Source: Sphaeroforma sirkka (lineage: Eukaryota > Opisthokonta > Ichthyosporea > Ichthyophonida). From it: DNA of 29,318 bases. Positions 1-12,400 of this stretch are shown here, piece by piece (the first letter of the stretch is position 1; each line of letters begins with the position of its first letter). The translations under genes were made by a program, and so were the position numbers. The DNA is taken from the NCBI GenBank assembly GCA_001586965.3, contig LUCW03000629.1:42501-71818 (forward strand), in the 5' to 3' direction. The notes beneath the pieces were generated by a model. It did no database searches and was not told where the DNA came from. It saw only the letters and a program-made list of their open reading frames with translations.

Positions 1-445
1 TGTGGGGAGGCAGAATGTGTCATCCGCGGAACGAAAAAGAATGGCTGTTTAGTGTACGCATACAGTCCGGGCACTTCTCGTTGGGGTTGGGCAGGTACAG
101 TTAATTCAATCCCCTCAAAATATTTAATATGAGCACGCGACTGATCTTATAATACTCCCAGCACGTATTAATCCTGGCCGTAGAACGCGTCTCTGTGCTA
201 TGTTCTTCTGTTGCATACCTAGAAGTCTAAAGAACCTGTTGTATGTTCATCGCCATTTACCATTTGAGAATGAATGCCTGGTAAAATTTTTTGTGGCATA
301 ATGCATTCAAATCTTCAATATTTAACATTCTTCTCTGTACATCATATGCACAGGTCAATCATCATATTCCGCTGCCCTGTCCTCCGCCATCGCGAATTGC
401 GGACGCGGCGATTGTACCGAACTAGTGCGAAGTTGCGAGCAATGA
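1..445 (+). CDS. DUF4189-like small Cys-rich protein, 3' part (gene 1)
   Basis: Partial gene cut by the window's left edge. Exon 1..94 is open in frame 1 from the first base (reads CGEAECVIRGTKKNGCLVY, then RWGWA) and ends in phase 1 at a GT. The intron is 95..353 (GTACAG...CACAG). Exon 354..445 completes a Gly codon and reads through ANCGRGDCTELVRSCEQ to TGA at 443. The spacing of Cys pairs, the GCLVY block, the RWGWAG block and the final CxxxxC...C tail resemble the DUF4189 family of small secreted proteins, whose biochemical role is unknown. The call rests on motif memory, not a search. The same last-exon length (29 codons plus stop) recurs in the gene at 1274-1921, so the two are tandem paralogues. 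The 5' end and any signal peptide lie outside the window. Confidence 0.72.
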
Positions 446-1201
446 AACTGGGCCGTCGGTGGGAACAGAAGAACTGTTGGGAATTGCACAAATCAGAATG
501 GATTTGTGTTGGATAAAACAAAATGACAAGCTATGCAGCCAGAGTTGTTGAAAACCGAGACAGTCTATTGAAAGATACTTTTCGAAATTTATTATGCGTA
601 GCTCTGAACATACTTTCAGAGACTCGACAACATTGTGTATTCTCGAAAGTAACAAAAGACAACACGTTACAAGTAGACAAACACGTATATATTTAAGTTT
701 CTTAACTTTTTGACACGGACGAATACTAATACTTTTAACACTGGCATTTCGCCTAATTTTGAGATTGTGGCGTTTGTGATGCACCTTGGTTACTATGAAC
801 ATTCTACCAGGATTTCAATATCTAAAATACCATTGCCAAAGCACCGTCGAATAGGCTCCTAAATTCAAGCTACATTTACAACACGTATACGAGTGGTGCT
901 GACTCATGTACGAAAGCTAACACGTGTACAAGAGTGAATGAGGGGAAGATGCAACAAGCAACTGCTCATTGGAACCACTTCTTAATGATAGTAAAAGTAT
1001 TTATACTATGTACAAACTGTTTCCACAGAAACGTCAGTCAATGAACCTATCATTATCTCAAACGATCCATCTTCACGCTCGAAAACTTATTTTAATATCA
1101 CTCAACGATATTTGGTTCAAGGTCTTGTGAAGTTTTTTTTCCTGTTTACATATCAAGAACCAAGCTCCAAGTATTGGCATTAAAGGTGGACTATCCTAAT
1201 A
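446..1201. other. Intergenic, nothing recognised
   Basis: A 756 bp AT-rich spacer between the two DUF4189-like genes. A 126-codon reverse-strand ORF (422-802) overlaps gene 1's last exon antisense and has no family features, so I do not call it. No tandem repeat or RNA gene is visible. Confidence 0.6.
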
Positions 1202-1203
1202 TT

Positions 1204-1333
1204 GCGTTTCAGTGTTCCTATCATACTCCTTATCAACGTATCTAGTATCCTCCCTTGCAACTAATTATAAATAATGCGTTTCAGTTTTCCTGTCATACTC
1301 CTATCAACTTATCTACTATTCTCCCTTGCAAGC
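1204..1333 (+). repeat. 72-bp direct duplication of the signal-peptide start of gene 2
   Basis: The stretch 1204-1260 (GCGTTTCAGTGTTCC onward to CTCCCTTGCAA) is a diverged copy of 1276-1332 (GCGTTTCAGTTTTCC to CTCCCTTGCAA). The upstream copy reads ATTGCG where the gene has ATGCG, so it lacks the start codon. It also has one extra base. It looks like a decayed duplicate of the gene's first codons. Confidence 0.75.
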
Positions 1334-1921
1334 CCTACCGGCGAAGCTGCAGCTGTCCAAGGCAGGCAGGAACCGACTACGGGTGAGGCGATAGACACCG
1401 AGGGAGAAAGCGACTCAGACTTCAATGGCGCTGAGCCAGATAAGTGGCAAGCCTTGGCTATGAATCCCAACCACAAGAGATGGGGGAAAGCGTGGAACTA
1501 CCAGACCGAGGATGGGGCCAAGGCAGTCGCTCTACAGGAGTGTGGGCAAGCCGGGTGTGTGATTCGCGGCACGAACAAAGGCGGGTGCCTAGTTTACAAC
1601 CCGCTGGGGCTGGGCAGGTATGACTAGGTGTGTGTGTACGTACACACTAACTACGAGTGATGCCAGCTTGCGCTTCTTACCATATGTTGGTCTTGCGGTA
1701 TATGCCCACCAGAGTTTTAATCTATCACATAATGCAGTCTACGTGTACTTGCTAATGGTACTTAATCAACAGCACACTATATTCTCGAGGTCTCAGGTTC
1801 GTGATTTTCCGTCCATTTGCTATATACAGGTCGGTCTACGTATTCGCTAGCCCTGGCATCAGCATTGGCGACTTGCGGGCGTGGAGACTGTGTGGAGCTA
1901 GTACACACATGCAAGGCATAG
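1274..1921 (+). CDS. DUF4189-like secreted protein, second copy; exons out of phase (possible pseudogene)
   Basis: Exon 1 starts at ATG 1274 and encodes a hydrophobic signal peptide (MRFSFPVILLSTYLLFSLAS). An acidic linker follows, then a Trp/Cys-rich domain including NPNHKRWGKAWNYQ, ECGQAGCVIRG and GCLVY. By alignment with gene 1 the exon ends at 1617 before GTATGA. The intron is 1618..1829 (ends TACAG) and exon 2 is 1830..1921, reading TYSLALASALATCGRGDC to TAG 1919 when read in gene 1's phase. Exon 1 is 344 nt (phase 2), while the conserved exon 2 frame needs phase 1. The segment between GCLVY and RWGWA is 17 nt shorter than in gene 1, and RWGWA survives only in the next frame. Spliced as in gene 1, the tail becomes an unrelated 37-residue end stopping at 1939. 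It is either a recently broken copy, a divergent C-terminus, or a sequencing error. Without splicing the ORF stops at 1627. Confidence 0.62.
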
Positions 1922-2112
1922 CGTTGTGTATTAAATCGTGACCTATCTGAAACAAATTAAAACAAATGTCCATCTCGACAATGGTTCCTTACACACACTG
2001 AGCATTGACGTATAGAATAGTGCGAGTGCTACTTCTATAGAACACTCGTGAGCGTGTCAAAACCTTTGAGGTGACAGTCGTATCTTGCGACTTCGTGACA
2101 GCTGGAACATTT

Positions 2113-2556
2113 GAGTACAGGCTATTCAATACAGACTAATGTTTATAGAGTATCCTGCGTGCAGACCCATATACTATAGAACGCAGTTACAGGCTATTCA
2201 ATACAGACTATTATTTGTAGAATATCCTGCGTGTAGACATAGACCCATATACTATAGGACGCAGTAGCTCAGGATGACAATGGAGTACAGGCTATTCAAT
2301 ACCGACTATTATTTTGTAGAGTATCCTGCGTGTAGACATAGAGCCATATACTATATGACGCAGTAGCTCAGTACAGGCTAATCAATACAGACTATTATTT
2401 ATAGAATATCCTGCGTGTAGACATAGAGCCATATACTATATGACGCAGTAGCTCAGGATGACAATGGAGTACAGGCTATTCAATACAGACTATTATTTGT
2501 AGAATATCCTACGTGTAGACATAGACCCATATACTATATGACGCCGTAGCTCAGGA
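2113..2556. repeat. Tandem repeat, 75-95 bp unit, about 5 copies
   Basis: Copies begin near 2113, 2190, 2283, 2371 and 2467. Each carries GTACAGGCTATTCAATACAG, then AGAATATCCTGCGTGTAGAC, then CCATATACTATA and GACGCAGTAGCTCAGG. CTGCGT and ACGCAG within a unit can pair as a short hairpin. The array lies between the end of gene 2 and a TATA-like sequence at 2573. Confidence 0.85.
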
Positions 2557-2572
2557 TGAACCCAAAAGTGGA

Positions 2573-2580
2573 TATAAAAA
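2573..2580 (+). promoter_or_regulatory. TATA-like box without a convincing downstream gene
   Basis: TATAAAAA sits directly after the 2113-2556 array. The only downstream reading frame (2616-2816, 66 codons) has no recognisable features, so this may be chance. Confidence 0.2.
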
Positions 2581-2909
2581 GCTCTGCTTCGTCCGTAAGG
2601 AGCAGCTCGAAGTAGATGTTGTCGCATGAGTGTGTTGTGTGTATATTCACACTCGCCCGTCTGTGTAGCGATATGCGCTTTTTTAGAGGTCTTTTAGAGG
2701 GTCTTGTTCAATTTAGAGGGTTATGTCTATACGTAGGACGTATCATCGCCTTCCCTGATGTGCAGAAGGGGATCCAAAGCATTCAACTGGTTCTGTGGCT
2801 CTGTGTCCTGTATTGAGATTTGATATACACGGCTTGCTATCTGCTGTTAGGACTAACAACAATACGCCGTAGGACAACTGCACGACCCTTGAACGTAGGG
2901 TCTTAGCAT

Positions 2910-2943
2910 AAAACCCTACAAACCAAAACCCTAAACCCTAAAG
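2910..2943. repeat. Telomere-like CCCTAAA patch
   Basis: AAACCCTACAAACC is followed by AAAACCCTAAACCCTAAA, that is degenerate then two perfect CCCTAAA units. This is the plant-type telomere heptamer, here interstitial. Confidence 0.75.
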
Positions 2944-3345
2944 CAATTCTCAGCCTGAGCCACTGAACAGGCATGCTGCCCACAACGACAATGGTGTATC
3001 AACTATTAAAGCATATTTTTAAGCACACTTTTGGGCACAACTATGTGGATATCGACCCTTACACAGGCTTTCTCAGCCAAAACTATATCATGCACGATTG
3101 AGTTCGACCCGTCTCTCAGCCTGTAGTCATCGCTTGTTCGGCTTCGCTCTGCTTCAGGAGCCGCTTAGGAGTTAACGTTTTCCCAATTGGGATACAGGTT
3201 CGCGTTATCACGTCCCGCAGCTCATGCCTGTGCCTTCCCCATCCACACCAGAAGGGGCTAGTACCGCACTTCACATGTTTTTCTGCGATCTCCAAACCCT
3301 CCCCAGTAACTAAATACCCGGTGCAACCAAAACCCAACACCTAAT
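2944..3345. other. Non-coding spacer downstream of PPR gene; one unexplained reverse ORF
   Basis: A 74-codon reverse ORF (3340 to 3116) has protein-like composition (it includes CGTSPFWCGWGRHRHELRD and ITRTCIPIGKTLTPKRLL), but I recognise no family and see no splice link to a neighbour. It lies just beyond the PPR stop and its candidate poly(A) signal. It could be a gene remnant or chance. Confidence 0.3.
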
Positions 3346-3351
3346 TTTATT
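3346..3351 (-). terminator. Candidate poly(A) signal of the PPR gene
   Basis: TTTATT on the given strand reads AATAAA on the reverse strand, 53 nt past the PPR stop at 3404. The position suits a cleavage and polyadenylation signal. Confidence 0.5.
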
Positions 3352-3403
3352 CACAAGTGCGAACACTCGTGTATGCGCATATACATATATATATATAATA
3401 TAG

Positions 3404-3599
3404 CTACCGCTTTCTTATTGTGTAGTAGGGATCGTTGGCGTCATGCTCCTGTATCTGCTCCTTATACATCTCTGCCTTCACCAGATTCTTATGTAACACA
3501 CACAGATGGTGGATGGTAGACAGTGTGGATCGGGTGGGTTTAATTCCCAACACCTGTGGCATTGCCTCCAGGACTGCCTCAGCGTTGTCTATGCTCGAG
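3404..3599 (-). CDS. PPR gene exon 11 (C-terminus)
   Basis: 64 codons after a split Ser (SSIDNAEAVLEAMPQVLG..., HHLCVLHKNLVKAEMYKEQI), ending DPYYTIRKR and TAG. The acceptor is CACACACAG at 3600. Confidence 0.85.
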
Positions 3600-6500
3600 C
3601 TGTGTGCGTGCGCAGGCGAATGAATGTGTGAGTCCGTGAAGTATGGCTACATACTAAACCACCGAGGGGTTGAGTAAGAATATACAGATGTACGGCTACA
3701 TACTAAACGACCGAGGGGTTGAGTAGTAAGAATGTGAAGATAATGGATGGTGGTTAGAGTGGCGCATGTGTGCTTTAAGGGCCGTCATAGCTGTGGCTAT
3801 GGACAAGGGGATATGCAGCGGAGTTGGTGTAGTTACGGGCGTGCGGGTCTAGATGTGTCGTATATGTTTGAGTTGTGTGCTAAATTCTAAACCCTACACC
3901 CTAAACCTAAAAAAAAAAATATACTCGCAGCTTTCTTGGGTACTGGTATGTCGATTGAACTAGGGCAAAGATATAAGAAAGATTGCATGCCAATTCTTGA
4001 GCTATGCATGCTCACCGATGAATATAGCCTATAGTACTATATATTAGATAGCCTATAGTACTATATACTATATACTAGATAGCCTATAGTACTATATACT
4101 GACTTCGTGCGGGTTAAAGCAGGCTAGGGCGTCGGGGTACTATAAAAATGTATGAACTTAAGAACCCTCATATACCACCAGCATAAGTGGTTTGTATATA
4201 AGCGAGTTAGTGTAGGGTTGAGTACATAAATAACCGAGTTAGTGTTGGATTGAGTCGACGGGTGTGTGGGCGAAGGTGTGGGCCTCCGTCGGTTCGGTAC
4301 CACTGGCATTTGTAAGGCATTGACAGACATTGTGGCTGACCATAGGCCCATGAACACTCGGGATGTCATACTAAGCTGGACTACTTTATGGTATAGTTTA
4401 ATTCTACGCTCAGTTATTCGATCAGTATGGGAATATACGTTGGGATTTTAATAGTAATAGCAATGGTACTGTGACTGTCTCACACACACCTGATGACTAT
4501 ACTGACCTATTTACTGGTAAATACATGCACTGATATAGATGCTATGCTAATAATAGCGATGGTTCTGTGACTGATGACTATACTGACCAATATGCTTGCA
4601 AACCACATACACTGATACAGATGCTATACTAACAATAGCACTGACTTTCTCACCCACACCTGATGGCTATATTGACCTATATGATTGCAAACCACATACA
4701 CTGATACTGATGCTATACTAACAATAGCAGTGATTTTGTGACTGATGACTATACTGACCTGGTTTCTGGTAAACCACATACACTGATACAGATATTATAC
4801 TAACAATAGCAATGGTTCTGTGACTGATGGCTATATTGACCTATATGCTTACAAACCACATACACTGATACAGATGCTATACTAACAATAGCAGTAACTG
4901 TCTCACCCTCACCTGATGGCTATAACCTCGTCAAAGACCTCTCGCTTGTACTCGCGGTAGTTGGGGTCGGTGAACAGTTTACCAAACTCGCTCATGAGCC
5001 GTACCACCTCATTGGGCGCCCCACGCACGGCCACATACTTCAGCACAGTAATGTAGAACTCTTCATTCACAGAGATGTTGCGTTTCTACGTGTGTGTGGG
5101 AGAGAGAGAGAGAATGGTTCGTACGTGTGTGTGGGAGTGTGAGAGAGGTGATTGTATGTTTGTGTGGGAGTATGACAGGTTGGTTTGTACGTGTGTGTGG
5201 GAGTGAGAGAGGGGGTTTGTACACGTGTGTGGGGTGAGAGAGAGTGGTTTGTACGATGTGTGCAAGTGAGAGAAAGAAAGGTGATTGTAACGTGTGTGAG
5301 AGGAGAGAGGGTGGTTTTGTACGTGTGTGGGAGTGACAGAGAGATGATTATACGTAATGTGTGGGAGTATATGACAGGTTAGGTTGTAATGTGTGTGTGA
5401 TGAAGAGAAGGTATTTTTTACACGTGTGTGAGGATGAGAGGCGCATTTTATACGTGTGTGTAGGAGTAGAGACAGAGAGGGGTTTAATACGTGTAATGTG
5501 TAGGAAGAGAAAGTGGCATTTATACACGCGCGTGGGAGTGAAGAGTGATATGTACATGTAACGCGATATGACAAGTTAAGTTATACCACAATGTGTAATA
5601 GGCGTGATGAAGAGATGAGTTTACATTAATGCGCGGAGTGAAGAGATGGTTTTTAATACACGCGTGGGGATGAGACAAGAAGGGATTTATACATGTAATG
5701 TAGATGTGAAGAAGGGAGTTTATACATAATAACGAGTGAGTGATGAGTTTATACATAATAATGTGCAAAGAGAAGAAGGGATTTATACGATAATGTAGCA
5801 ACGCGTGAGTGAGAGGGGTTTAACACGATACGTAATGTGTGTGAGTGATAGTGGTTTATGTAGGTGTGTGTGGAGAGAGAGAGGTGATTGTACAGTGTAG
5901 GAGAGAGAGAGCAGGTGGTTTGTACGTGTGTGTGGAAAAGAGTGTGTGGTTTTACGTGTGTGTGGGAGTGTGAGAGAGGGGTTTGTACGTGTGTGGGAGA
6001 GAGAGAGAGGGATTTGTACGTGCGTGCACGTGTACAAGAGCAAGGACAAATAGGGATATGGAGAAGCGAAAAATACGGAAAAGTAAACAGTGAAAGGTAC
6101 ACAAACACACACACTCAACCATCCACTTACACTCTCCTTAGTGAACGTGGGTGTCTCCACACGCACGCATACTGTGATGTATTTACACCGTCAAACTACC
6201 CTTGGTGTTTATACCTCTTAGGGTAACCTGTGGTATCTCTACCTACCAAAGCACCCTGTGGTATTTCTATCTCCTCATAAGGCACCATTTATATTGTACT
6301 GATGTGGTAGAGATGAGACCTAATTGTACATTCACTTCACTCAATTTTTTCGACTCATCCATTCACAAGTACGCGAATCAATTAAATATCAGTTATCAAT
6401 GTTGATTGACTGGATATCTATTCAAGTGTACAAACCTATCGGTATATGAAAAAACTCCACAAACCATACTAGATGGGGGCCCAACACGTGGACCTCATAA

Positions 6501-7527
6501 ACTGGATTTAAATCTCAGTTGTTTTATATACATGAGTTGATGTATTCATAGTAAATAAGTATAGTATCACACATACACACGTCTAAACTTAAACACACTC
6601 TCCGACATATACATAGATATACATATGTATATGTGGTGGGTGAGTTTACATGCACATATCCACACATAACGCACACCACCGGACACATTTTCACATAATA
6701 TATATGCACATCTTTATGTTTACATGCATACATCGTATTAAAACGTACATACATATATAAACATCTGGACACATTGTCACAATATATACATATATATATA
6801 CGTACATATACGTAAATATACATGCTTACAAATATATATATATATATATATATACCGTGAGCAACCACACATACTCACACAACCCCACGTACCACTATCT
6901 CTTGCATGATCGATGACAATAGTGTAGTGTCTATCATTTGGCTCTGCACAGTCGACCGTGACTGGTCAAGGCCACTCAGCAACACCGCTTTAAACTGTTT
7001 GATCCGGACTCGATCTTTCAGCCCCAGATTCAGGCGATCTGGTTGGAGAATATAAATAGAATAAAGTGGTTATCTGGCTGTATGCACAGATATATATATT
7101 TGTTGATTACGGCGTTTATGTGATGTTTGCTTCTTAGATAGGAATGCGTAAACGTCTTGTATGGCTGTTGGTAAGTTCTAAGATGGGAATGCGTAAACGT
7201 CTTCTATGACTGTAGGTAAGCCTTGAAAAAAACTTACGAGGCATGGGTATGTGTCAAGTCTTGAAAGCTCCTCATGCATGTACATGTACGTACATTTTCT
7301 CATATTGATATAATATCTGTATACATAGGTGCATATACGTTTATAAAACAAAATGTATACCTACATACATATTGATTGTCTACAAACATGTGTAATCGTC
7401 ATATCCAAGTACTTCTTATATTTTGAAATACATTCATCGCTAACCGGACGTGCATCCAAAATACCTACTTCGAAATGTACACTATACACGTACACATGTA
7501 CACATTGTACTTGTGATTTATATATAT

Positions 7528-7577
<50 letters not shown>

Positions 7578-9350
7578 CCCTTAATACATACCATCCAATA
7601 AACAGCGTAGCACAGTCAAACCAGCGGTAGAGTTGATGTTCGTGATAAGATGGTACATGGTGTTAATGTGCATAGCTATGCCGGGCGTCTTGGACATATG
7701 CTGCAGCACCTTCTCTACATCCATGCCAGTGATCAGAGCACCATACGAGTTGGTTAGGTGGCAGAAACTCACTACATCCGGGTTGACCTTCTCGGCTGTA
7801 GAGTATATGAGGATAATTAGTGGTCTGACAAAAGTCTGTGGATATATGTATCTCATACTATATACATGCTAACGATTATATATATATATATATAGCCGCA
7901 AGGACTCTACAGTTCTATTTATATCCACCAATGAAAACCGACCTTTCATCATGTCGACCATGGCCCAAGCCTTGTCCACCTCTCCTTTCTCAGAGCATTC
8001 TCGCAACAGCACGTTGTAACTGATGTCATAGCAAGGGGATGTGGATTAGAATTACGTTCACACACTACACTAAACATTAGAGCTACCCCCTATAGCTGCA
8101 CTAGCTCTTATTATCATAGCATTAGAAATACGTTCACACACTACACTAAAGAGCTACCCCCAATAACTGCACTAGCTCTTACTATCATTGCATTAGAAAT
8201 ACGTTCACACACAACACTAAACATTAGAGCTAACCCCCTATAACTGCACTAGCTCTTATTATCTTAGCAAGGGGATGTGGTATAGATATACGTTTTCACA
8301 CTACATTAAACATTGAAGCTACCCCCTATAACTGCACTAGCTCTTATTATCTTAGCAAGGGGATGTGGATTAGAAATACATTCACACACTACACTAAACA
8401 TTAGAGCTACCCCCCATAACTGCACTGGCCCTTACTATCATAGCGAAAGGATGTGGATTAGAAATACGTTCACATATTAAACAAGACGTTAGAGCTAACC
8501 CCTACATACAAACAAGTGCATATGACCAGAAAAGCACAATATCACATTGTGTTGACATAAATCTCAATCAATACAAATCTCTAACGCTATACAAACACTT
8601 ACGTACCTCTCAATACAAACACTGCCTATATCTCTGCAGCCATACAAACGCTCCCATACCTCTCTATACAAACACTGCCTATATATCTACAGCCATACAA
8701 ATGCTCCCATACCTCTCAATACAAACACTGCCTATATCTCTAACGCTATACAAACACTTCCATACCACTCAATACAAACACCTATTCATCTGTAGCACTA
8801 CAAAACACTCCTATCCCTTACAGCCATATGATTATCTCCGTCGCCGTATACGTATTACATCCCTTCTTCCACCGACACACCTGTAGCTGTTTGGCCGCAC
8901 ACCCTCTTTCAGCATACGCTGTAGGATGGTTGTAGCTCGAGTCATCTCTCCTCGTTCCGTAAGCGAATACAACAGCGTGTTGTAGACGATCACATTCGGA
9001 CGCACACCTACCGAGCACACACACACACACACACCAGCGGGGCCAGGGGGTTGCGTGTGAGGTAGGTTATAGGGTATGTATAGGTGGTACACACACACAC
9101 ACATACACACACACACACACACATGTGCACACACACACACATACAGAAACACATTCACACATACGCAGAGTTTGAAGATAAAAGTGAGGTACGGCATAAT
9201 GGATTGCGTTGGATGGCATCGATTTCGCACAAGCAAGAATAGCACACGTATCCAAAGAGATGGGTTGAAACTTGAGCTTATTACAGGGAAGTGAATTGTA
9301 GTATACGACATTCACACGCGCATTTATATTTAGCACACACACATATACAT

Positions 9351-9417
<67 letters not shown>

Positions 9418-12400
9418 AAATAATGATCAGGTAACAAATAAGACACATGTTAAAGCATTGCCGTGTCTTCTCACACACTCGCACAGCAATATTCCCCCAC
9501 AAGACGTGATAATGTGTCGTATGTGGTGGGTACAACGCACTCTGCAGTACACGACCTATACATAACAAAAGTTCAGGGTTCAGGGTTTAGGGTTTAGATA
9601 AGGTGAAGAACCGGCCGTGGTTAACATCTACAGGTGCGGTAGAACCAACAGTTATCTCGAAGGTAGTCTAAACGCTACACAGCCAACTGTGGTTCAACGC
9701 CGATGTCCTCTACCGATACTCAGGTCACTCAGACAATAGAACAACACCTCAGCACGTGGATACAAGACTCAATGAAGTATGAATAATCACAACACGTGAT
9801 AGTAGTAGACTCAATGAAGAGTACATGATCACAACACGTGTTAGTAATCGACCCAATGAATGTACATAATCACAACACATGTTAGTAGTAGACACAACGA
9901 AGTGTACATAAACACTACACGTGTTAGTAGTAGACACAATGGAGTGTACATAATCACAACACATGATAGCAATAGCATCTGGTTGCCATAATAAAGCCCA
10001 GTCGGCGCTTACCTATCCTGGCGAAGTCATCTATGTAGTCAAGGCAGTCGTAGTAGTTGCTGTGTAGCCAATGAACGGAATCGAACCAATCAATACTCGG
10101 GCGTACTACACAAACACTCATGTACACAGAGTGGTGTATGTGTGTTCAAACAAACAGACGAATAGAAACAATTGTATGCGCGAGTGTACTACACAGACAG
10201 CCATGTACACACATACACAGTGAGTGGTGTATGTGTGTGTTCAACCAAACAGATGAATAGAAACAATTGTATGCGCGAGTGTACTACACAGACAGCCATG
10301 TACACACATACACAGTGAGTGGTGTATGTGTGTGTTCAACCAAACAGACGAATAGAAACAATTGTATGCGCGAGTGTACTACACAGACACTCATATCCAC
10401 ACACACACAGAGAGAGTGGTGTATCACTATATAGACAAGTGGCTGATAAAAAGACTTTGAACAGACATGGCACTGATACGTGAATCAATGCAACACACTG
10501 TGCCCAGCAATCAACAGTACAATATAACTATAAATAGAACAGTACACTACATCTATAAATAACACAATACATTACATCTGTAAATAGAACAGTACACTAC
10601 AACTAGAAATAGAACAGCACACTTCATCTGCAAATAGCACAGTACACTACATCTATAAATGAGAACAGCATACTACATTTAAAAATAAAGCAGTACACTA
10701 CCAACTATAGATAGAACAGTACACTACATCTATAAATAACACAATACATTACATCTGTAAATAGAACAGTACACTACAACTAGAAATAGAACAGCACACT
10801 TCATCTGCAAATAGCACAGTACACTACATCTATAAATAGAACAGCATACTACATTTAAAAATAAAGCAGTACACTACCAACTATAGATAGAACAGTACAC
10901 TACATCTATAAAAACAACACATTACATTACATCTGTAAATAGAACAGTACACTACAACTAGAAATAGAACAGCACACTTCATCTGCAAATAGCACAGTAC
11001 ACTACATCTATAAATAGAACAGCATACTACATTTAAAAATAAAGCAGTACACTACCAACTATAAATAGAACAGCACACTACATCTGTAAATAGAACAGCA
11101 CACTACATCTTTAAATAGCACAGTACACTATATCTATAAATAGAACAGCACACTACATCTATAAATACAGCAGTACACTACATCTGTAAATAGAACAGCA
11201 CACTACATCTATAAATAGCACAGCACACTACATCTATAAATAGAACAGCACAGTGCATCTTTAAATAGCACAGTACACTATATCTATAAATAGAACAGCA
11301 CACTACATCCATAAATACAGCAGTACACTACATCTATAAATAGCACAGCACACTACATCTATAAATAGCACAGCACCCTACATCTATAAATAGCACACTA
11401 CATCTAAGACATACTCAGGCTCCTGGATCTTCCACTTGATCAACAGCGTCAGAGTGCTGGCATTGGGGCGCACTTTGTGCTTCTCCATGGATTCAAACAG
11501 GCTGTCGACTCCTCGTTTATTGTCCAGTACCGTGTACAACTTGATCAGGGCGTTGTACACGTAGATGTCCGGGACGAAACGGTCCCTTTTCTCCAGTTCC
11601 TTGTACACACGCACCACCTTCTTCTCATCGCCAAACTGTGGGATGCGTGGTAGGGATAGTACGGTATATAGTGCGTGTATGTGCGCAGGTAAGTGAATGA
11701 CAACTATGGTTTTAGGGTTTATAGTGTTTAGAATTTAGGGTTTAGTAGCAATGTCCTACGCCTGCATGACTCACGTGTCGTCAACCTCCAGGATGAAAGA
11801 GCCTACCTTACACTCGTACCAATAATGACTGGTACGTATATACGTAAATGTCTGGTACATACATACTTAAATGTCTGGTACATACATACGTAATTGTCTG
11901 GTACATACATACGTAAATGTCTGGTACATACATACGTAAATGTCTGGTACCTACATACGTAAATGTCTGGTACGTACATACGTAAATGTCTGGTACGTAC
12001 ATACATAAATGTCTGGTACCTGCATACGTAAATGTCTGGTACCTGCATACGTATGAATCAGCAGAAACACTTAACTCGGCGAAGACGTTCACAACAGACA
12101 TAAACGCCTTAAGCGATGCGTCGAACATGTTGCGGTTGTACAATAACCTAAAACTGTCAAACGCCAAATCAAACTATTGGCATGAATAAACAAGAAGCTT
12201 ACGGATGTATATATGTGTGGCATACACACGTGCATGTGCTATACGCACGCATGCGTGTGCTATACACACATACATGTATATGTAGCATACATACATACAT
12301 ACGTGCGGCATATGCACATGCGTGTGCTATATATGCACACACATGTATATGTAGCATACACACATGCATGTACTATACACACGTACATGTAGCATACACA

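Noticed and set aside
446-802. 126-codon reverse ORF from 802 to 422
   Set aside because: It overlaps the coding last exon of gene 1 antisense, is rich in Leu, Cys and Ser in AT-rich DNA, and has no recognisable features.
2910-2943. True chromosome end
   Set aside because: Only two or three heptamers, with genes on both sides; interstitial.
5086-6226. Ser/His/Leu-rich reverse ORFs and Val/Cys-rich forward ORFs
   Set aside because: Products of the GT/GA-rich array beside exon 10; open on both strands with no recognisable domain.
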